A stretch of 64,000 bases of DNA, taken from Hyaloperonospora brassicae (taxonomy: Eukaryota; Oomycota; Peronosporomycetes; Peronosporales; Peronosporaceae). Shown here piece by piece: positions 1-10,377 of the stretch. Position 1 is the first letter of the stretch. Each line of letters opens with the position of its first letter. The notes beneath the pieces were generated by a model, which did not search any database, had not been told where the DNA came from, and worked only from the letters and a program-made list of their open reading frames with translations. The stretch lies in the NCBI GenBank assembly GCA_947650285.1, contig CANTFL010001475.1, positions 434,001 through 498,000 on the forward strand. The letters are read 5' to 3'. The position numbers were made by a program, and so were the translations under genes.

Positions 1-10
1 CCAGCGTCGT

Positions 11-1173
11 GTGGCAACTGTTAAGCGCCCAACGTCCAAGAAGTCACGAGGTGATAATAGTAATAATAGACTATATACACTTGTCAATGGGTTGACTGAC
101 CATGTTGATGGCAATATTAGTCTTGAGACTCTTCCATCCTTCCATACTCTCTTTGACCTAGACGAAATGTCTGACGGCGAATTAAGCCAAGCCTTGCAGG
201 CAGGAGAATTATCCGAGTTAGTGTTCATTCGACCGGATATTGAGCTAGACTCATCCTCTTTATTGGAAGAGTTGGTCCTTGAGGACTAAAAGGCGGCATT
301 GGATGCCCGTAGTGGATCTTCCATAGTTAAGGATCCTCTTGATCCGTTCTACCCTTTGGTAATGGAGTTTAAGGACGTAGTGTGTCACAACCCACCGTCC
401 GTCTTACCTCCCGATAGAGGTGTACGTCATGAAATTGACTTGGTTTTTGGAACTAATTACTGCGTAACACGGCAGTGGACTTTACCGAAAGAACAGTGTG
501 ACGTCATTGACAACTTCTTTCGTGCAAAGCACGCGGCTGGAATGGTACGTGAGAGCAAATCTCCCATTCCACACCGACCTTCTGTGTCAAAAAGCCCAAT
601 GGGAAGTGGCGCATTGTTCATGCTTACAATAAGCTTAATGTGGCCACCATCCCGGCTTAGACACCAATTCCGAAGAAGGTCGTTCTTCAAAACAATATGG
701 TGGTATGTACAATGCACAGTGCGCTTAACTTAGTCGATGGTTATTACCAGCTGCCCATGCGAGTAATTGATGTTCCGCTGACAGGGGTCAGCACTCGAAG
801 CGGTATGCTCTAGGATTGGCTTGTTATACCGCAAGGGATATCAGATATCCCGGCTACATTCAATAGTCCTGTAAAAACCACTTCCAGACCTCACCAAGGT
901 TATTCACGGACGTAATTTACTGACTTCTTTGACCATAGTCGTGCTATGAACGGTCGGTCAGATGTGGACAATCACATTGACCATCTACGAGCGGTGATCG
1001 AGTGCATGCGCACGAATAAGTTGTACGCCAACGCTTCTAAGTGCATCCCTGGTGCAGAAGAGATTCCCGTTATAAAGTGCTTTATTGGTAAGCGATGCCT
1101 TAAAGCGGATCCCGCTAAGGTAAAGTCCGTAGTTGATTGGACATTTACAACGAACCAAAAGGTTTTTACGTAA
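11..1173 (+). pseudogene. gypsy pol relic: pre-RT linker and reverse transcriptase (copy A)
   Basis: The acidic linker (11-289) ends in EELVLED and leads, after an in-frame stop, into the RT entry region with DPFYPLVMEF and PPDRGVRHEIDL, then the FFRAKHAAGMVRESKSP block (299 to about 590). Frameshifts follow. Later pieces read LVDGYYQLPM near 735, then DHSRAMNGRSDVDNHIDHLRA and the ANKLYAN-like block (946-1173). The YxDD catalytic box is corrupted near 920-935, where 'FTDFFDHSRA' replaces the usual YFDD. RT converts element RNA to cDNA. This copy cannot encode an active enzyme. Confidence 0.85.
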
Positions 1174-1875
1174 GTGGCTTGGCCTTGCCGATCACTTACA
1201 CAAGTACAGTGCGAATTACGCAGACATGTCTCGGCCATAATCCGATCTTTTAAAAAGGATGTGGAATGGTGCTGGACAAGCACCGAGAATGGTGCTTTTC
1301 AAGCAGTAAAAGAGAGTCTCCTTCATGCACCAATCTTGGCTTTGCCCGATCCTGATCGATATTTTAGTGTCGTCCGTGACGCATCTGGCTTTACCATAGG
1401 TGGTGCTCTGTTACATACAAATTCTTATGGACGGGAACGCGTTATTGCGTTTCAGTCCCAGCAGATAAAGACTTAAGAAAAGAATTATCCGATTCATGAC
1501 AAAGAGTTACTTGCTATGAAGTATGCTCTCGTCAAATTTAGAGTACATCTTCTTGGCTCTAAGTTACTTGCTATGAATTATGTTCTCGTCAAATTCATTG
1601 TACATCTGCTTGGACCTAAGTCGTTTGTGATCTATATGGATCATGCGTCATTACGCACTGCGACCCATTCGCCTCACGTCTCTCAGAGAATGGCTCGTTG
1701 GCATTCCTTCTTTGCCGAGTACAACTTCGAGGTGAAGTATAAGCCGGGTAAGCAGAATGATTTGGCTGATGCGTTGTCACGCAGGACTCACTATGACCTT
1801 CTCATGTTACGACTCTGTCGTCGTCGGTCACTGACCTCATCCGTACGGCATATGCCAAGGATGAGCATTGTGTAG
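1174..1875 (+). pseudogene. gypsy pol relic: RNase H domain (copy A)
   Basis: Segment 1174-1476 carries the RT connection and RNase H start (AFQAVKESLLHAPILALPDP, then VVRDASGF where CDASDF is usual). After a stop, 1516-1875 continues with YMDHASLRTAT, RMARWHSFFAEYNFEV and KPGKQNDLADALSRR. The segment includes an in-frame 57 bp tandem duplication (listed separately) that repeats the LLAMKY.LVKFRVHLLG stretch. RNase H removes template RNA during reverse transcription. This copy is inactive because of stops and shifts. Confidence 0.85.
1505..1618 (+). repeat. 57-bp tandem duplication inside the RNase H relic
   Basis: Bases 1505-1561 and 1562-1618 are diverged direct copies starting AGTTACTTGCTATGAA. 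The unit is 57 bp (19 codons), so the frame is kept. Copies B and C have a single unit at this position, so the duplication is specific to copy A or its sublineage. Confidence 0.8.
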
Positions 1876-1877
1876 CT

Positions 1878-2800
1878 ATGCTACGTGCTCTAGGGAGCGG
1901 GGCGTTAAAGGACCCATTCATAGAATTGTCGGCACGCTTACGTGCAAGGTTACATCTATATTCCATCGATCAGGGCTTGTTGTGCTACAGCACGGATGTG
2001 GAGGATACTCCTCGTATCGTTGTCCCTCATAATGAAGAGTCGAAATATCGTATCCTCTATGAGGTGCATAATACTTCGGTGAGCGGTCATCTCGGTCGTG
2101 AGAAGACCTATGGCTCTGTGAGCCAATGTTATTGGTAGCCTAAACCATATATGGGTGAGCCCATATGTGCGTACGTGTGAAACGTGTCAACGGGTGAGAA
2201 CCTCAGCTTAAACGGCTGCGGAGCTAAATAGTTTTCCTATACTTAAGGGGTGTTGGGAGTCGATCAGCATGGATTTCCTGTTCGGATTACCGAAGGATTC
2301 GTATGTCAATACGAATATTGTGGTCTTTGTTATCCGTTTAAGCAAGATAGCTCACTTGGCGGCGGTGCCAGATACCATGGATGACGAGGGTACAGCTACG
2401 CTGTTTATCGATCGCGTGTGCCGACAACACGTCTTGCCTGAGGCAATTGTCTCTGATAGAGATCCTCGCTTCACTGGGACGTTTCAAAGTCCACCTTCAA
2501 GTTGCTCGGCACACGTTTGGACATGTCCACAGCGGATCATCCGCAGGCTGATGGTCGAACCGAGTGAGTGAATCGCGTCATTGGTGACATCTTGCGCAGT
2601 GTTTGCGCTAGAACGCCTAAGCGTTGGAGTTCGATGCTCCCTGTCGTTGAGTTCGCGTTGAATAAAGCCGTGCATGCCTCCACCGGCTACATAGCATTTT
2701 ATGTGAATGGTCTCACATACCCTCGTGTTTTACTAACGCTACCACTACGTCGTTCAGGACTTGGTGGGTGAGAAGTTGTCGATCGGATTGCTGATATCAT
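1878..2800 (+). pseudogene. gypsy pol relic: integrase (copy A)
   Basis: The H2C2-like entry region reads YSIDQGLLCY and IVVPHNEESKYRILYEVHNTS, then SGHLGREKTY (1878-2138). The rve core follows with MDFLFGLPKDSYVNTNIVVF, then RLSKIAHLAAVPDT and AIVSDRDPRFTGTF (2269-2571). After a shift, NRVIGDILRSVC and MLPVVEFALNKAVHAST are seen (2568-2771). Both catalytic Asp contexts (MDF and SDRD) are recognisable. The segment with the third acidic residue is frame-shifted near 2500-2570. This is an integrase relic, broken in at least three places. Confidence 0.85.
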
Positions 2801-3626
2801 CCCTTCTACTGTTTAAAATCAGGTAAGCAAGTTTCTTGCAACACGATTGAATGTCTTACGACATGTGCGTGACGCACTGGCTGATAGCCAAGACAAGCAG
2901 AAGAACCAAGCTGATGCTAACGACATAGGTGGTATTAAACGTTATGAGGTCGGGGACCAAGTTCTACATAATGCTAAAACCCTACCTACAAATATAGTGT
3001 CTGCTGTCTTCAATACATAGTTGCGTCCGCGCTTCATTGAACCATTCACGGTCGTCGCCAAGAAGGGACTAGCGTATACGCTCAACCTTACGCGCAAACT
3101 GCGCACAAACCACGTATTCTACGTTAGCTTGCTTAAGCCGTATCGGGATTCGTCCCACGTGAACTTGGAAGCGCTTACGCCGCATAGATTTGCCTTGCCA
3201 TCGGTTGCCGAATCCGTATCAGGAGGTCAAGATGAGCCTCCATCAGGGCTTGGCTCAACTCCAATTCCTCAACACGGGCTTGCATCGCGTCTAATGCACT
3301 CTTGGTCTTACACAATGTCTCAGGGAGATCACTCAGCTCAAGAAGCACCTCCTAATGCTCCTCCTTGGGTATACCGACCACCTCCGTCGCTGATCGATGA
3401 GTAAGGGAACCATCAGTTCCATGTGGAGCGACTCCTGAAACGACGTCGTCGTCAGGGTCAATACCAGTATCTGGTGAAGTGGCGAGGGTACCCGGAGTCG
3501 GAGAACTCGTGGGAGTTTGAGATAGTTCTTCAGCAGTATCTCCCATACGCCGTTGACGTTCTTAAACATCGTGGCAAGGGTCATCACTCGACCGAGAGCG
3601 ACTCTCACCAATGGTGGTGGAGGTAG
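2800..3626 (+). pseudogene. gypsy pol relic: integrase C-terminus, linker and chromodomain (copy A)
   Basis: A GPY/F-like block (RPRFIEPFTVVAKKGLAYTL, then NHVFYVSLLKPYRDSSHVNL) starts at 3021. A low-complexity linker follows (3190-3380). A chromodomain then starts at 3423 with VERLLKRRRRQGQYQYLVKW, followed by RGYPESENSWE. Chromodomains in this pol position steer integration to marked chromatin in chromoviruses (family knowledge). A TAA at 3402-3404 separates linker and chromodomain. The linker and chromodomain lie opposite the antisense gene of the same element. Confidence 0.85.
3352..3546 (-). pseudogene. antisense gene of gypsy family 2, second ORF (copy A)
   Basis: An ATG 15 nt after the first antisense ORF's stop opens a second frame (MGDTAEELSQTPTSS, then VVGIPKEEH). 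It runs opposite the chromodomain and the pol linker. Copy D keeps the same stop-spacer-ATG arrangement and extends into a coiled coil. In copy A the frame is lost after KEEH. Function unknown. Confidence 0.5.
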
Positions 3627-4437
3627 GTGAGTATTTGGGTACCGCTTGACCAACACCCACATTAGCCGGCACAGCCGGAGAGTAGCGTGTGCGAGTTCGC
3701 AACTGGCATCCATCCCTAAGCTTGGCGTAATCATGCCGAAGCTTTCGTTCTAGACGAACATCTGCCACATCGGCACTTGCTCTGAGAGCTAACACGCTGC
3801 TGAGGTGCCGTTTTGGATGCACCCAGCGAACAAAAGCGTTGTCATCATCTTCTTCATGATATTTGCCTGCGAAAAGGAGGATGGGTATACCCTTCATCGG
3901 TGGGACCGGTGCACCCCGCGCTTGCGTGTCAAGTCGCAACTTGTACTGACTCCGAGTCGTCAAGATAGGTTGCAGGTACCTCTCGCGAAGTATCTGTCGA
4001 CTCGCCAACTCATCAGAAGATGTTGGCTCAGCTCCAATGGCACACGTTGCCAAAGAACGACCTGTCGTTTGGCGTATACGCTTTTCTACATTGAGTGGTG
4101 TGGACAGATAGCCACGACGACCCTCAAGGGTTGCAGCAAGCTGCATTCGGCGATGAGCGCTCTCCTCTCGTTGGATATCCAGCTGTTGTTGCTCGTCGAG
4201 CAGATTGGTGATGATGGCATCGCTCACGATGGGTGATTAATTCGGCGCCGATGGCTCGTTGGCCTCGCCACGCTTGGCACAAGGGTTTGGTGCAGTATAA
4301 GGCGGTGCCTATTTCACTGGTGGGTTGGACATTGTCCTTTCTTCACCATGGATATCGGTATCGCTACCATTATCCACCTCCACATCAATGCCGAGGCATA
4401 AAGAGAGAGTCGAAGTCTCGTGGGGTGGAGATGCCAT
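3562..4437 (-). pseudogene. antisense gene of gypsy family 2, first ORF (copy A)
   Basis: Read on the minus strand, an ATG in good context lies at 4437 (protein start MASPPHE, also present in copy D). It is broken by a stop near 4310. From 4227 a 221-codon ORF runs to a TAA at 3562 and includes DEQQQLDIQREESAHRRMQL, then RIRQTTGRSLAT and GAPVPPMKGIPILLFAGKYH. Copy D has the same protein with different stops, so the two copies together outline roughly 290 residues. I recognise no known domain. It lies between pol and the 3' LTR and converges on pol. It could be an alternative structural (gag-like) or accessory protein. Confidence 0.65.
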
Positions 4438-4546
4438 GGTATTTTGTGTTTTGCCATCCGTGAACATTGAAACGCACACACACCGTCACATTCGAGAAAA
4501 GAATTTGATTGACGTTTTGTTGTAACGTCAGTCTGGTGGAGAATGG

Positions 4547-5078
4547 TGTTACAGGGTTACACGTCTACTGGTGGTCGACAATAGGTGTGGTGCACATAAA
4601 GGATGGGATCTCCTTCTAAAGTGATTTTTAAAGCACAGTATCAATTGTTGGAGACTGATGTCTATCAACCATTGATTACGAGATCTTTTGAAAGGTTCAA
4701 TTAGGACATTAGCGAGTAGGTTAATTACGTTGTTCTAAGGTGTTCTTCTAGTTTAAAAGAAGAAATAAAATTCAATTCTCATTTTGACCCGATAGACACG
4801 TGCCTCTTTGAGGTGTCTTGTGATCGTTGAGGAGATATCAACGCCTTGTTAATGCATCCACTCCTTGTGCACTCTGTGCGTCAATTCTCTGAATCATTTG
4901 GTCCCCCTGGAACAGGGACCGTAAGCTCCCTGAGCTTGTTGACTCTTTGAGTTGGGTTCTTTGAACCAAACCTTAGCTCTCTGATCTGTTGACTCTTTGG
5001 GTCGGGTTTGTAGAACCAAAGTTGCTCGTAGAGCGTTACGCCTTCCTCAGACTTAAGGAGCTGTGTAGCTGCGCCACA
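4547..5078 (+). repeat. 3' LTR of gypsy copy A (532 bp)
   Basis: It begins TGTTACAGGGTTACACG after a purine-rich stretch (GGTGGAGAATGG, 4535-4546) and ends GCGCCACA. The inverted copy D LTR (58665-59196) is also 532 bp by these boundaries. Similarity between the two stops at these ends, which supports the borders. It contains short hairpins such as GGTTC/GAACC with a 3-nt loop. Confidence 0.8.
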
Positions 5079-5570
5079 GATTCAACCTACGCTAGGGCAT
5101 ATGTAGAATGTTCTTTAGTGTTTTGTGTGTTGTGTTAGGTACCACAAATATAGGTCGGGTAGTTCTCAATTGTATTATGACAAGCCACTGACGAGGCCCC
5201 TGGCGGGGGGGGGGCTGAAACGCGTCTGGCGCGCGTTATAATACATGTCATTTACTTTACATAATGTATACTTTTTAACAAAGTGTAGGGTAGTGGACAC
5301 GCAATGCGGTCCGAAACACTTGATGACACGAAGTACCCTATATACGATAAAAGTAGGAGCATTAAATAAGTATGAAGTCATTCCTCCCGTTCTTTGCTAC
5401 AGCATACGTACGGCTTGATCCTGTTCCCACATCGCCAGTGGATGAATTACCTCTTCAAACAACGACCTTGTCGACATCTCACTGATAATTTTAGTCTAGC
5501 AGGTCTATCAATACGCATTGTAGCACAGCGTACGTAGCAAACTTTCTTTGCAATCACGCACCTATCCATC
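5079..5570. other. stretch with no supported gene
   Basis: This is unique-looking sequence between the copy A LTR and the host segment. It contains a run of nine G at 5206-5214. Short ORFs here show no recognisable motif. Confidence 0.6.
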
Positions 5571-5805
5571 TTGCGACTTGACGCCCATTGTCGTCGTGTT
5601 ACGGCAGTCGCGATACGACTCGGCAATTGGGGCGTCGAGTACCTCATGCGAGTCTCGGCGCACACTTCGTGCAACGTAAAGAAAAACGACACAGTCGTGC
5701 GAGACAATGTCGAGTCTTCTGCGGACAGCCGACCGCTTATTGCCCCTGCGACGGTATTGCGTTGCGTGTAAACGTATCTCTTGAGCAAATGGTAATCACA
5801 CCGTC

Positions 5806-5885
5806 GTCACCACTATCGTCACCATCAGCGTCACCATCATCGTCACCATCATCGTCACCATCATCGTCACCCTTATCCTCGTCAT
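5806..5885. repeat. 12-bp CGTCACCATCAT microsatellite
   Basis: There are about six imperfect head-to-tail units of CGTCACCATCAT with flanking degenerate units. It encodes Ser/Pro on + and poly-Asp/Gly on -. The acidic minus-strand ORF is therefore a repeat artefact. Confidence 0.85.
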
Positions 5886-5919
5886 ATTCATCATCGACGT
5901 CCGATACGGACTTGACGAC

Positions 5920-5928
5920 TGCAAACAC
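5920..5928. repeat. 9-bp target site duplication, left (TGCAAACAC)
   Basis: TGCAAACAC abuts the outer end of the left terminal inverted repeat and is repeated exactly at 10128-10136. A 9-bp duplication is characteristic of Mutator-like elements. Confidence 0.92.
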
Positions 5929-6126
5929 GGGAAATCGTAAAAAACACCAGTTTTCGCCTAAAAAACACCGTTACGATGAGACTATTTATTAACCTTATTT
6001 AATATATGAACAAAAGGGTATAAAAAATACCCCTTTTGATTGAACTTTATTAGAAACGTTTCTAAGATACGTCGGACACTCCACTTTTTAAACGGACTGC
6101 AGTCTTCAATTTCGAGACGACGGCTC
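5929..6126. repeat. MULE left terminal inverted repeat
   Basis: 198 bp, matching the reverse complement of 9929-10127 nearly base for base, with small indels in A/T runs. The shared inner border is ...CGAGACGACGGCTC. The similarity ends abruptly on both sides. Confidence 0.93.
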
Positions 6127-8515
6127 TTGCAACGACGCATCTGGAAGCCAAGGGAGTGTCGGCGATATCTGCAGCGACGATTCCTGAACCGGTGGAATAT
6201 GCTGCTGTTGATAAATAAGCGGTCTCGGACGAGACGGTCTTTGCAGCGGCGGGATTGGCTGCGACGTCGCATTTGAGAGCGAAAGAAAAGATGGTGGGGT
6301 ATGTAAAAATGCGCAAGTCGCGATGGCGGCTCTTGCAACAAACTTGACGAAGTTAACGCGTCTTTGTCTTCAACAGGCTCAATCATCGCACGCGAGGGAC
6401 ACTGGAGCCGACTGTGGCCAATCCCAAGGCAATGGTTGCAGTTGTTGCGAGCTAGCTGCCTCTGCACTCGCTCAAAACCTGACGGATGGCGCGTCGTCGA
6501 TCTCTGGTGCGACCGCTTTTTGGAATTGTTATTTCGATGCGGAGAGGGGGCAGGATTTCAAAATTCTTGGGGTCGAGAGTGTTGAGGTTATCGTCATTTT
6601 GTTCGAAATCCAATCGCCATTGCTCAACAAATTTACTAACTTCAATGTGTTGTCTTGTGTCTATGTGGCAGCAGATTACGTGCGCACATAGAATTCCCAA
6701 TACTTTTTTTGTGATCGCCTGTGCACTTCTTCAGGTTTGCACGATCGAGGGCAAGCATATACTGTTTTTTTAAGGAGCACCAGCGCGTGTCGCGATATCT
6801 TGCGATGGAGTTTCGAAAATAGCTCGATGGACAGGTTCGTGAGTATCTCGTTTTTAAACTTTGCCATCGTTTCGCTGATCCGCTTGTGATTGGATTTAAC
6901 ACCCCTTGAAATTCTCTCGTAGACGTCGAGAAGAGTTCCGCTTGCACTATTAAGCCAACTTTTGATGCTCGCGTGATGCGCACCCTCGACTCGTGATGTG
7001 ACTGTGTGTCCAAAGTGTTGAAATTGGTCGATGCTATATGAAGCCCAATGGTGTCGAAGAGGAAACTTGTTCTTATAGAGGTATGCAATTGTTCTATCGT
7101 CCTGTAGAAAACAAACATTTGTCAAAAACATAGTAAATTTTTTAATATAACTATGGGTTAACTAAATTATAACAACGTGCATTGGAAAACTTACTGCAAT
7201 AGTTGGGAGCTGTTGCCAAAGCTGCATGAACAAATCTTCTGTAGGCGCATGGACAATATCATTCCAGTGGTCCAATGAAAGATTTCCAACATTCCTCACC
7301 GGCATTTAAAAGGTTCTTCGACAACGGGTAATAATATTGTTCGCAATATGGAACCGACATATTATGAAAAAGGCGCGTGGCCATCTCTCAATAATAGCCT
7401 AAATGAGGCCAAAGTCGCAATCTACGACGAAGATATTTGGAGCCTGAGGAAGAATCGTGTCTATCTCGTTAATCATCCATACGTAGTCGACAAATGCTTC
7501 TCCATCCATGAATCCAACTGCGGCAGTAAAAGTTTGGTTTGTACACGTAAATTCGACCACGTGCAGGAGTGGGAGGCCGTAAGCATTCGTCTTGTAAGTG
7601 CAATCAATAACAAAAACTTGTTATATCGGCGGATGAACTCGACAGAATGTTGTGGTTGCCAAAATAGATGACGGACGTGATTGTCTTCGTCCACCGCGAC
7701 CTTGGCATTAGTCTCTTGGTTTATCAGGTGTTCCATCAACGCCTCCGTGTGAGTCTTACCGCTCAGGGACTTCAAATTTGCCTTTTTAACGATATTCTGT
7801 ACATCACTTGCCTTGATCAGGATATTCATCCCCCTAAAATAATTAACTCTAACCTTGAGAAGGAAATAAAAAGTAATAACATAAATATGGTAGTCAAGCC
7901 ACAATTGTAGTTAGTGCACACTTTCAGATATAGATATAAGCAGTGTATAGATAGAAAAGTTGCTTCAAGAGTATGATATGCACACTACTTACCCGTGGAG
8001 TAGCTCCAGCTCTATGCATCTGTACAACCTTGGTGTCGACATCTTCCTCTTCTCTTGTTTCACGACGAGCCGCAGGTAGTGCCGAGATCATGGCTCTATC
8101 AAGACATCTGATATGGCCATTGTGTCATCCATTCACAGAAAGCGTCGACAGGGCGGTTTCTTCTAAAGCCTGTTTGTCATATACGATTGCAAGCTCATAC
8201 AAGCACCCGAACTTTTTAGTTGAACGATCTTGCAATGACATAGGATGGTCGTGTGATCGCTTGTAGTGCTTTCCCTGTGAACAGCACAGAAAAACGCGCT
8301 TGGTGCCATTTTTTGCTGCGATAAATACTTACGGCAAAGCCTTGGCGTACAAAGTACTGTTTCACGGCCGCTACAGCTTCTTTCTGGCTGCCGAAGGGTC
8401 CGGTCGGTACAAGCTCTTCACATCTCCATGACAAGGCCTCTTCATCTTCGGCAAAAACAATATCATGTACACAAGTAGAAGCTGCTGCATCAGTATTAGG
8501 AGATGAATCACTCAT
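5982..8515 (-). pseudogene. MULE transposase pseudogene
   Basis: Read from 8515 downward: MSDSSPNTDAAAS, then FGSQKEAVAAVKQYFVRQGF (FAR1-like DNA-binding start). A frameshift near 8310 is followed by RVFLCCSQGKHYKRSHDH. The catalytic region comes next (HLFWQPQHSVEFIRRYNKF near 7690; after a shift IDCTYKTNAYGLPLLHVV and AVGFMDGEAFVDY). A clean GTAAG...CTACAG intron lies at 7194-7102. Then TSRVEGAHHASIKSWL, a SWIM-like CTGDHKKS...CAHVI and a CCHC knuckle (CNHCLGIGHSRLQC, 6400-6447). The C-terminus runs into the left TIR. At least four frame breaks mean it is inactive. Confidence 0.85.
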
Positions 8516-9928
8516 CTTAACGATCGAAATGATGAAAGGTTGATAAAGACTGAAATTGATGGCCAGGGCGGCTTACGGAAATGCTTTTATATTAATTATA
8601 ACTGACGCGTTGCATGTTTAAGTCTACGTTATTATAGAAAATGATATGTCTTTCATCCCCACCTTTTATTTAATTATCCTGCTCTCTCAAAATAAAGCCT
8701 TTAATCTGACAGAAGGTTAAACTAAGATAATTTATATATACTTGGAATACTTTCCAAAGGTGGTATACTCGACTTGCTATATCTATCTAGTGCTGCTATT
8801 GAAACTCTTATATCTCTATTTACATTTTATACACATCCATTAGTTGCTAATATGGACTATTGACGCTCTCCATAGCATTACGTCGGCTAGGTCATGTCTC
8901 CTCGGCATCATCTACTGTAGTCAACAAAAAGTGATTCAGCGATGGCTTTGCGCAAAAGATATCTCGTGCAAGCAGAAAGCATATGAACCCAAGCCAATTT
9001 ATTATATGGTGTGATCGGTCATGCCATATCAAATCTAAAATACTCACGCGACGCTAGTTAGCCGTGTTGCGCAATACCTGTCAGCAGCATCACAGATTAT
9101 CAACCTGCTATTTTTTCCTCAAGAGAAAAGGAAGCAAGTAAAACCATGTTAGGATACTACAATAAACGCCGGTGGAAAAAGGACGGCTTGTGCCAGCGTG
9201 AATCCATGTAGACGGGTGCCGTATGATGCATGACTCCTTAACAACACACATCATTTAGCTTAAATATCGATGGTTAGTATTTCACACGGCATCGCAAGTA
9301 CCTGATGAGTTGCGCCAATTTACGAACCAAGCAACGCCAGGTTGGTCGCGGACACCGTAAGTCACATCGACACGTTCAAAAAACCTTAGCATTAAGTCCA
9401 ACATTAGACTATGATCGCTCCAGGCCCCCTGCAGCCATAGCCGCAACATTATCAAACCAGCAGTCAGTTATCGAACCTCATTATTTCTTACTCACACCCA
9501 CGTACCTGGATTCTACTACTAGTAAATACTTTGCACCATCCGAAAAGTTGTTAAACTCCCAGAACGCGACACCAGCGTGGGTCTGCTCAACATCAATAAC
9601 AACACCACATAAGAAAATACCAGCAAAAGCAATATACACAACAAAATGTGGTTTAGTTTGTTAGTCACTCAGTCATCAGCCACGTCGAAAAAGCACAATT
9701 TCTCTCTCTTTCTTGCATTGCTTTGGCTATGAGTCCACAAACTGCAAAAGCCCATCCCTCGTATCGTATTATTGTCTACTCAGACGATTGGCGGCGATCT
9801 TAAAAGACGGCGGGATAAACGGCCGAGAAAGAGAAGTACAGGAGCAATATCGAGGAATGCGCCGTGACACAGTCGACGTGACGGCATGCACGTGCAGCGA
9901 TTGCTGAGCGTGTGCAAGGGCGAGCCCT
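8516..9928. other. MULE internal 5' region without recognisable gene
   Basis: About 1.4 kb between the transposase start and the right inverted repeat. A 119-codon plus-strand ORF (9305-9664, rich in Thr, Ser and Lys) has no recognised motif and no ATG-based support. It may be untranslated leader or captured sequence. Confidence 0.5.
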
Positions 9929-10127
9929 GAGCCGTCGTCTCGAAATTGAAGACTGCAGTCCGTTTAAAAAGTGGAGTGTCCGACGTATCTTAGAAACGTT
10001 TCTAACAAAGCTCAATTAAAAGGGGTATTTTTTCTACCCTTTTGTGCATATATTAAAAAAGGTTAATAAATAGTCTCATCGTAACGGTGTTTTTTAGGCG
10101 AACACTGGTGTTTTTTTTCGATTTCCC
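9929..10127. repeat. MULE right terminal inverted repeat
   Basis: 199 bp inverted partner of 5929-6126, ending CGATTTCCC at 10127 immediately before the 9-bp duplication. Confidence 0.93.
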
Positions 10128-10136
10128 TGCAAACAC
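10128..10136. repeat. 9-bp target site duplication, right (TGCAAACAC)
   Basis: Exact copy of 5920-5928. Removing the element plus one copy restores continuous host sequence. Confidence 0.92.
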
Positions 10137-10377
10137 TTCGTCTGCGTGTCGGTCATTTTCGTGTTTTGATGACACTTCTGATTCCGCACCACATTCCCCT
10201 TTCGCACGTCCGCAGTAGCGCATGCGTACCGCCAGAGCCCATACACCAACTGCCCATCGCACCTCAATATTCTGATTCGTGACCGAAAGCGCAAACAGCG
10301 ACTCGACGGAAAGTCGGACCACACCGGCAGAAAGCTACGGCAGCACCGGTCCGACTCCGTCTCGTCATGTCGCGCCA

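Larger units (their letters stand above)
1..5078 (+). mobile_element. Ty3/gypsy LTR retrotransposon, copy A (family 2), 5'-truncated by window edge
   Basis: The sense strand carries pol fragments in the order pre-RT, RT, RNase H, integrase, GPY/F-like region and chromodomain. These are followed by a gene on the opposite strand and then a 3' LTR at 4547-5078. The 5' LTR and gag lie outside the window. Every pol segment is broken by stops or shifts, so the copy is dead. It matches copy D (58665 to about 61600) over LTR, antisense gene, integrase and chromodomain, in inverted orientation. Confidence in class is high; the exact family name is unknown. Confidence 0.9.
5588..5928 (+). pseudogene. 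Cys-rich ORF with Ser/Pro repeat tail, cut by the MULE insertion
   Basis: The frame reads HFVQRKEKRHSRARQCRV then FCGQPTAYCPCDGIAL. This resembles the C-terminal CxxC..CxxC zinc-ribbon end of piggyBac-type transposase-derived proteins, with one Cys displaced. A (SSPS)n-type tail from a 12-bp repeat follows. The frame is interrupted at the MULE border. If the MULE and one 9-bp duplication are removed, it continues from 10137 to a stop at about 10219. There is no ATG and a stop lies immediately upstream (5579), so this is a fragment. Assignment is weak. Confidence 0.3.
5929..10127 (-). mobile_element. Mutator-like DNA transposon (MULE), 4.2 kb, non-autonomous by decay
   Basis: The element is bounded by 198/199 bp terminal inverted repeats starting GGGAAATCG and flanked by perfect 9-bp direct duplications. 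The inside carries a minus-strand transposase relic with a FAR1-like N-terminus, MULE catalytic region, SWIM-like CAHV motif and CCHC zinc knuckle. Frameshifts and stops in the transposase mean it can no longer move by itself. It inserted upstream of the GON4-like gene, whose start codon lies 250 bp beyond the right end. Confidence 0.92.

Noticed and set aside
3562..4437. Reading the family 2 minus-strand gene as the gag of a separate, oppositely oriented element
   Set aside because: Copy D shows the identical junction with pol and LTR, so two independent insertions at the same place would be needed.
5737..5928. Minus-strand poly-Asp/Gly ORF
   Set aside because: Produced entirely by the 12-bp CGTCACCATCAT microsatellite; no start or homology support.
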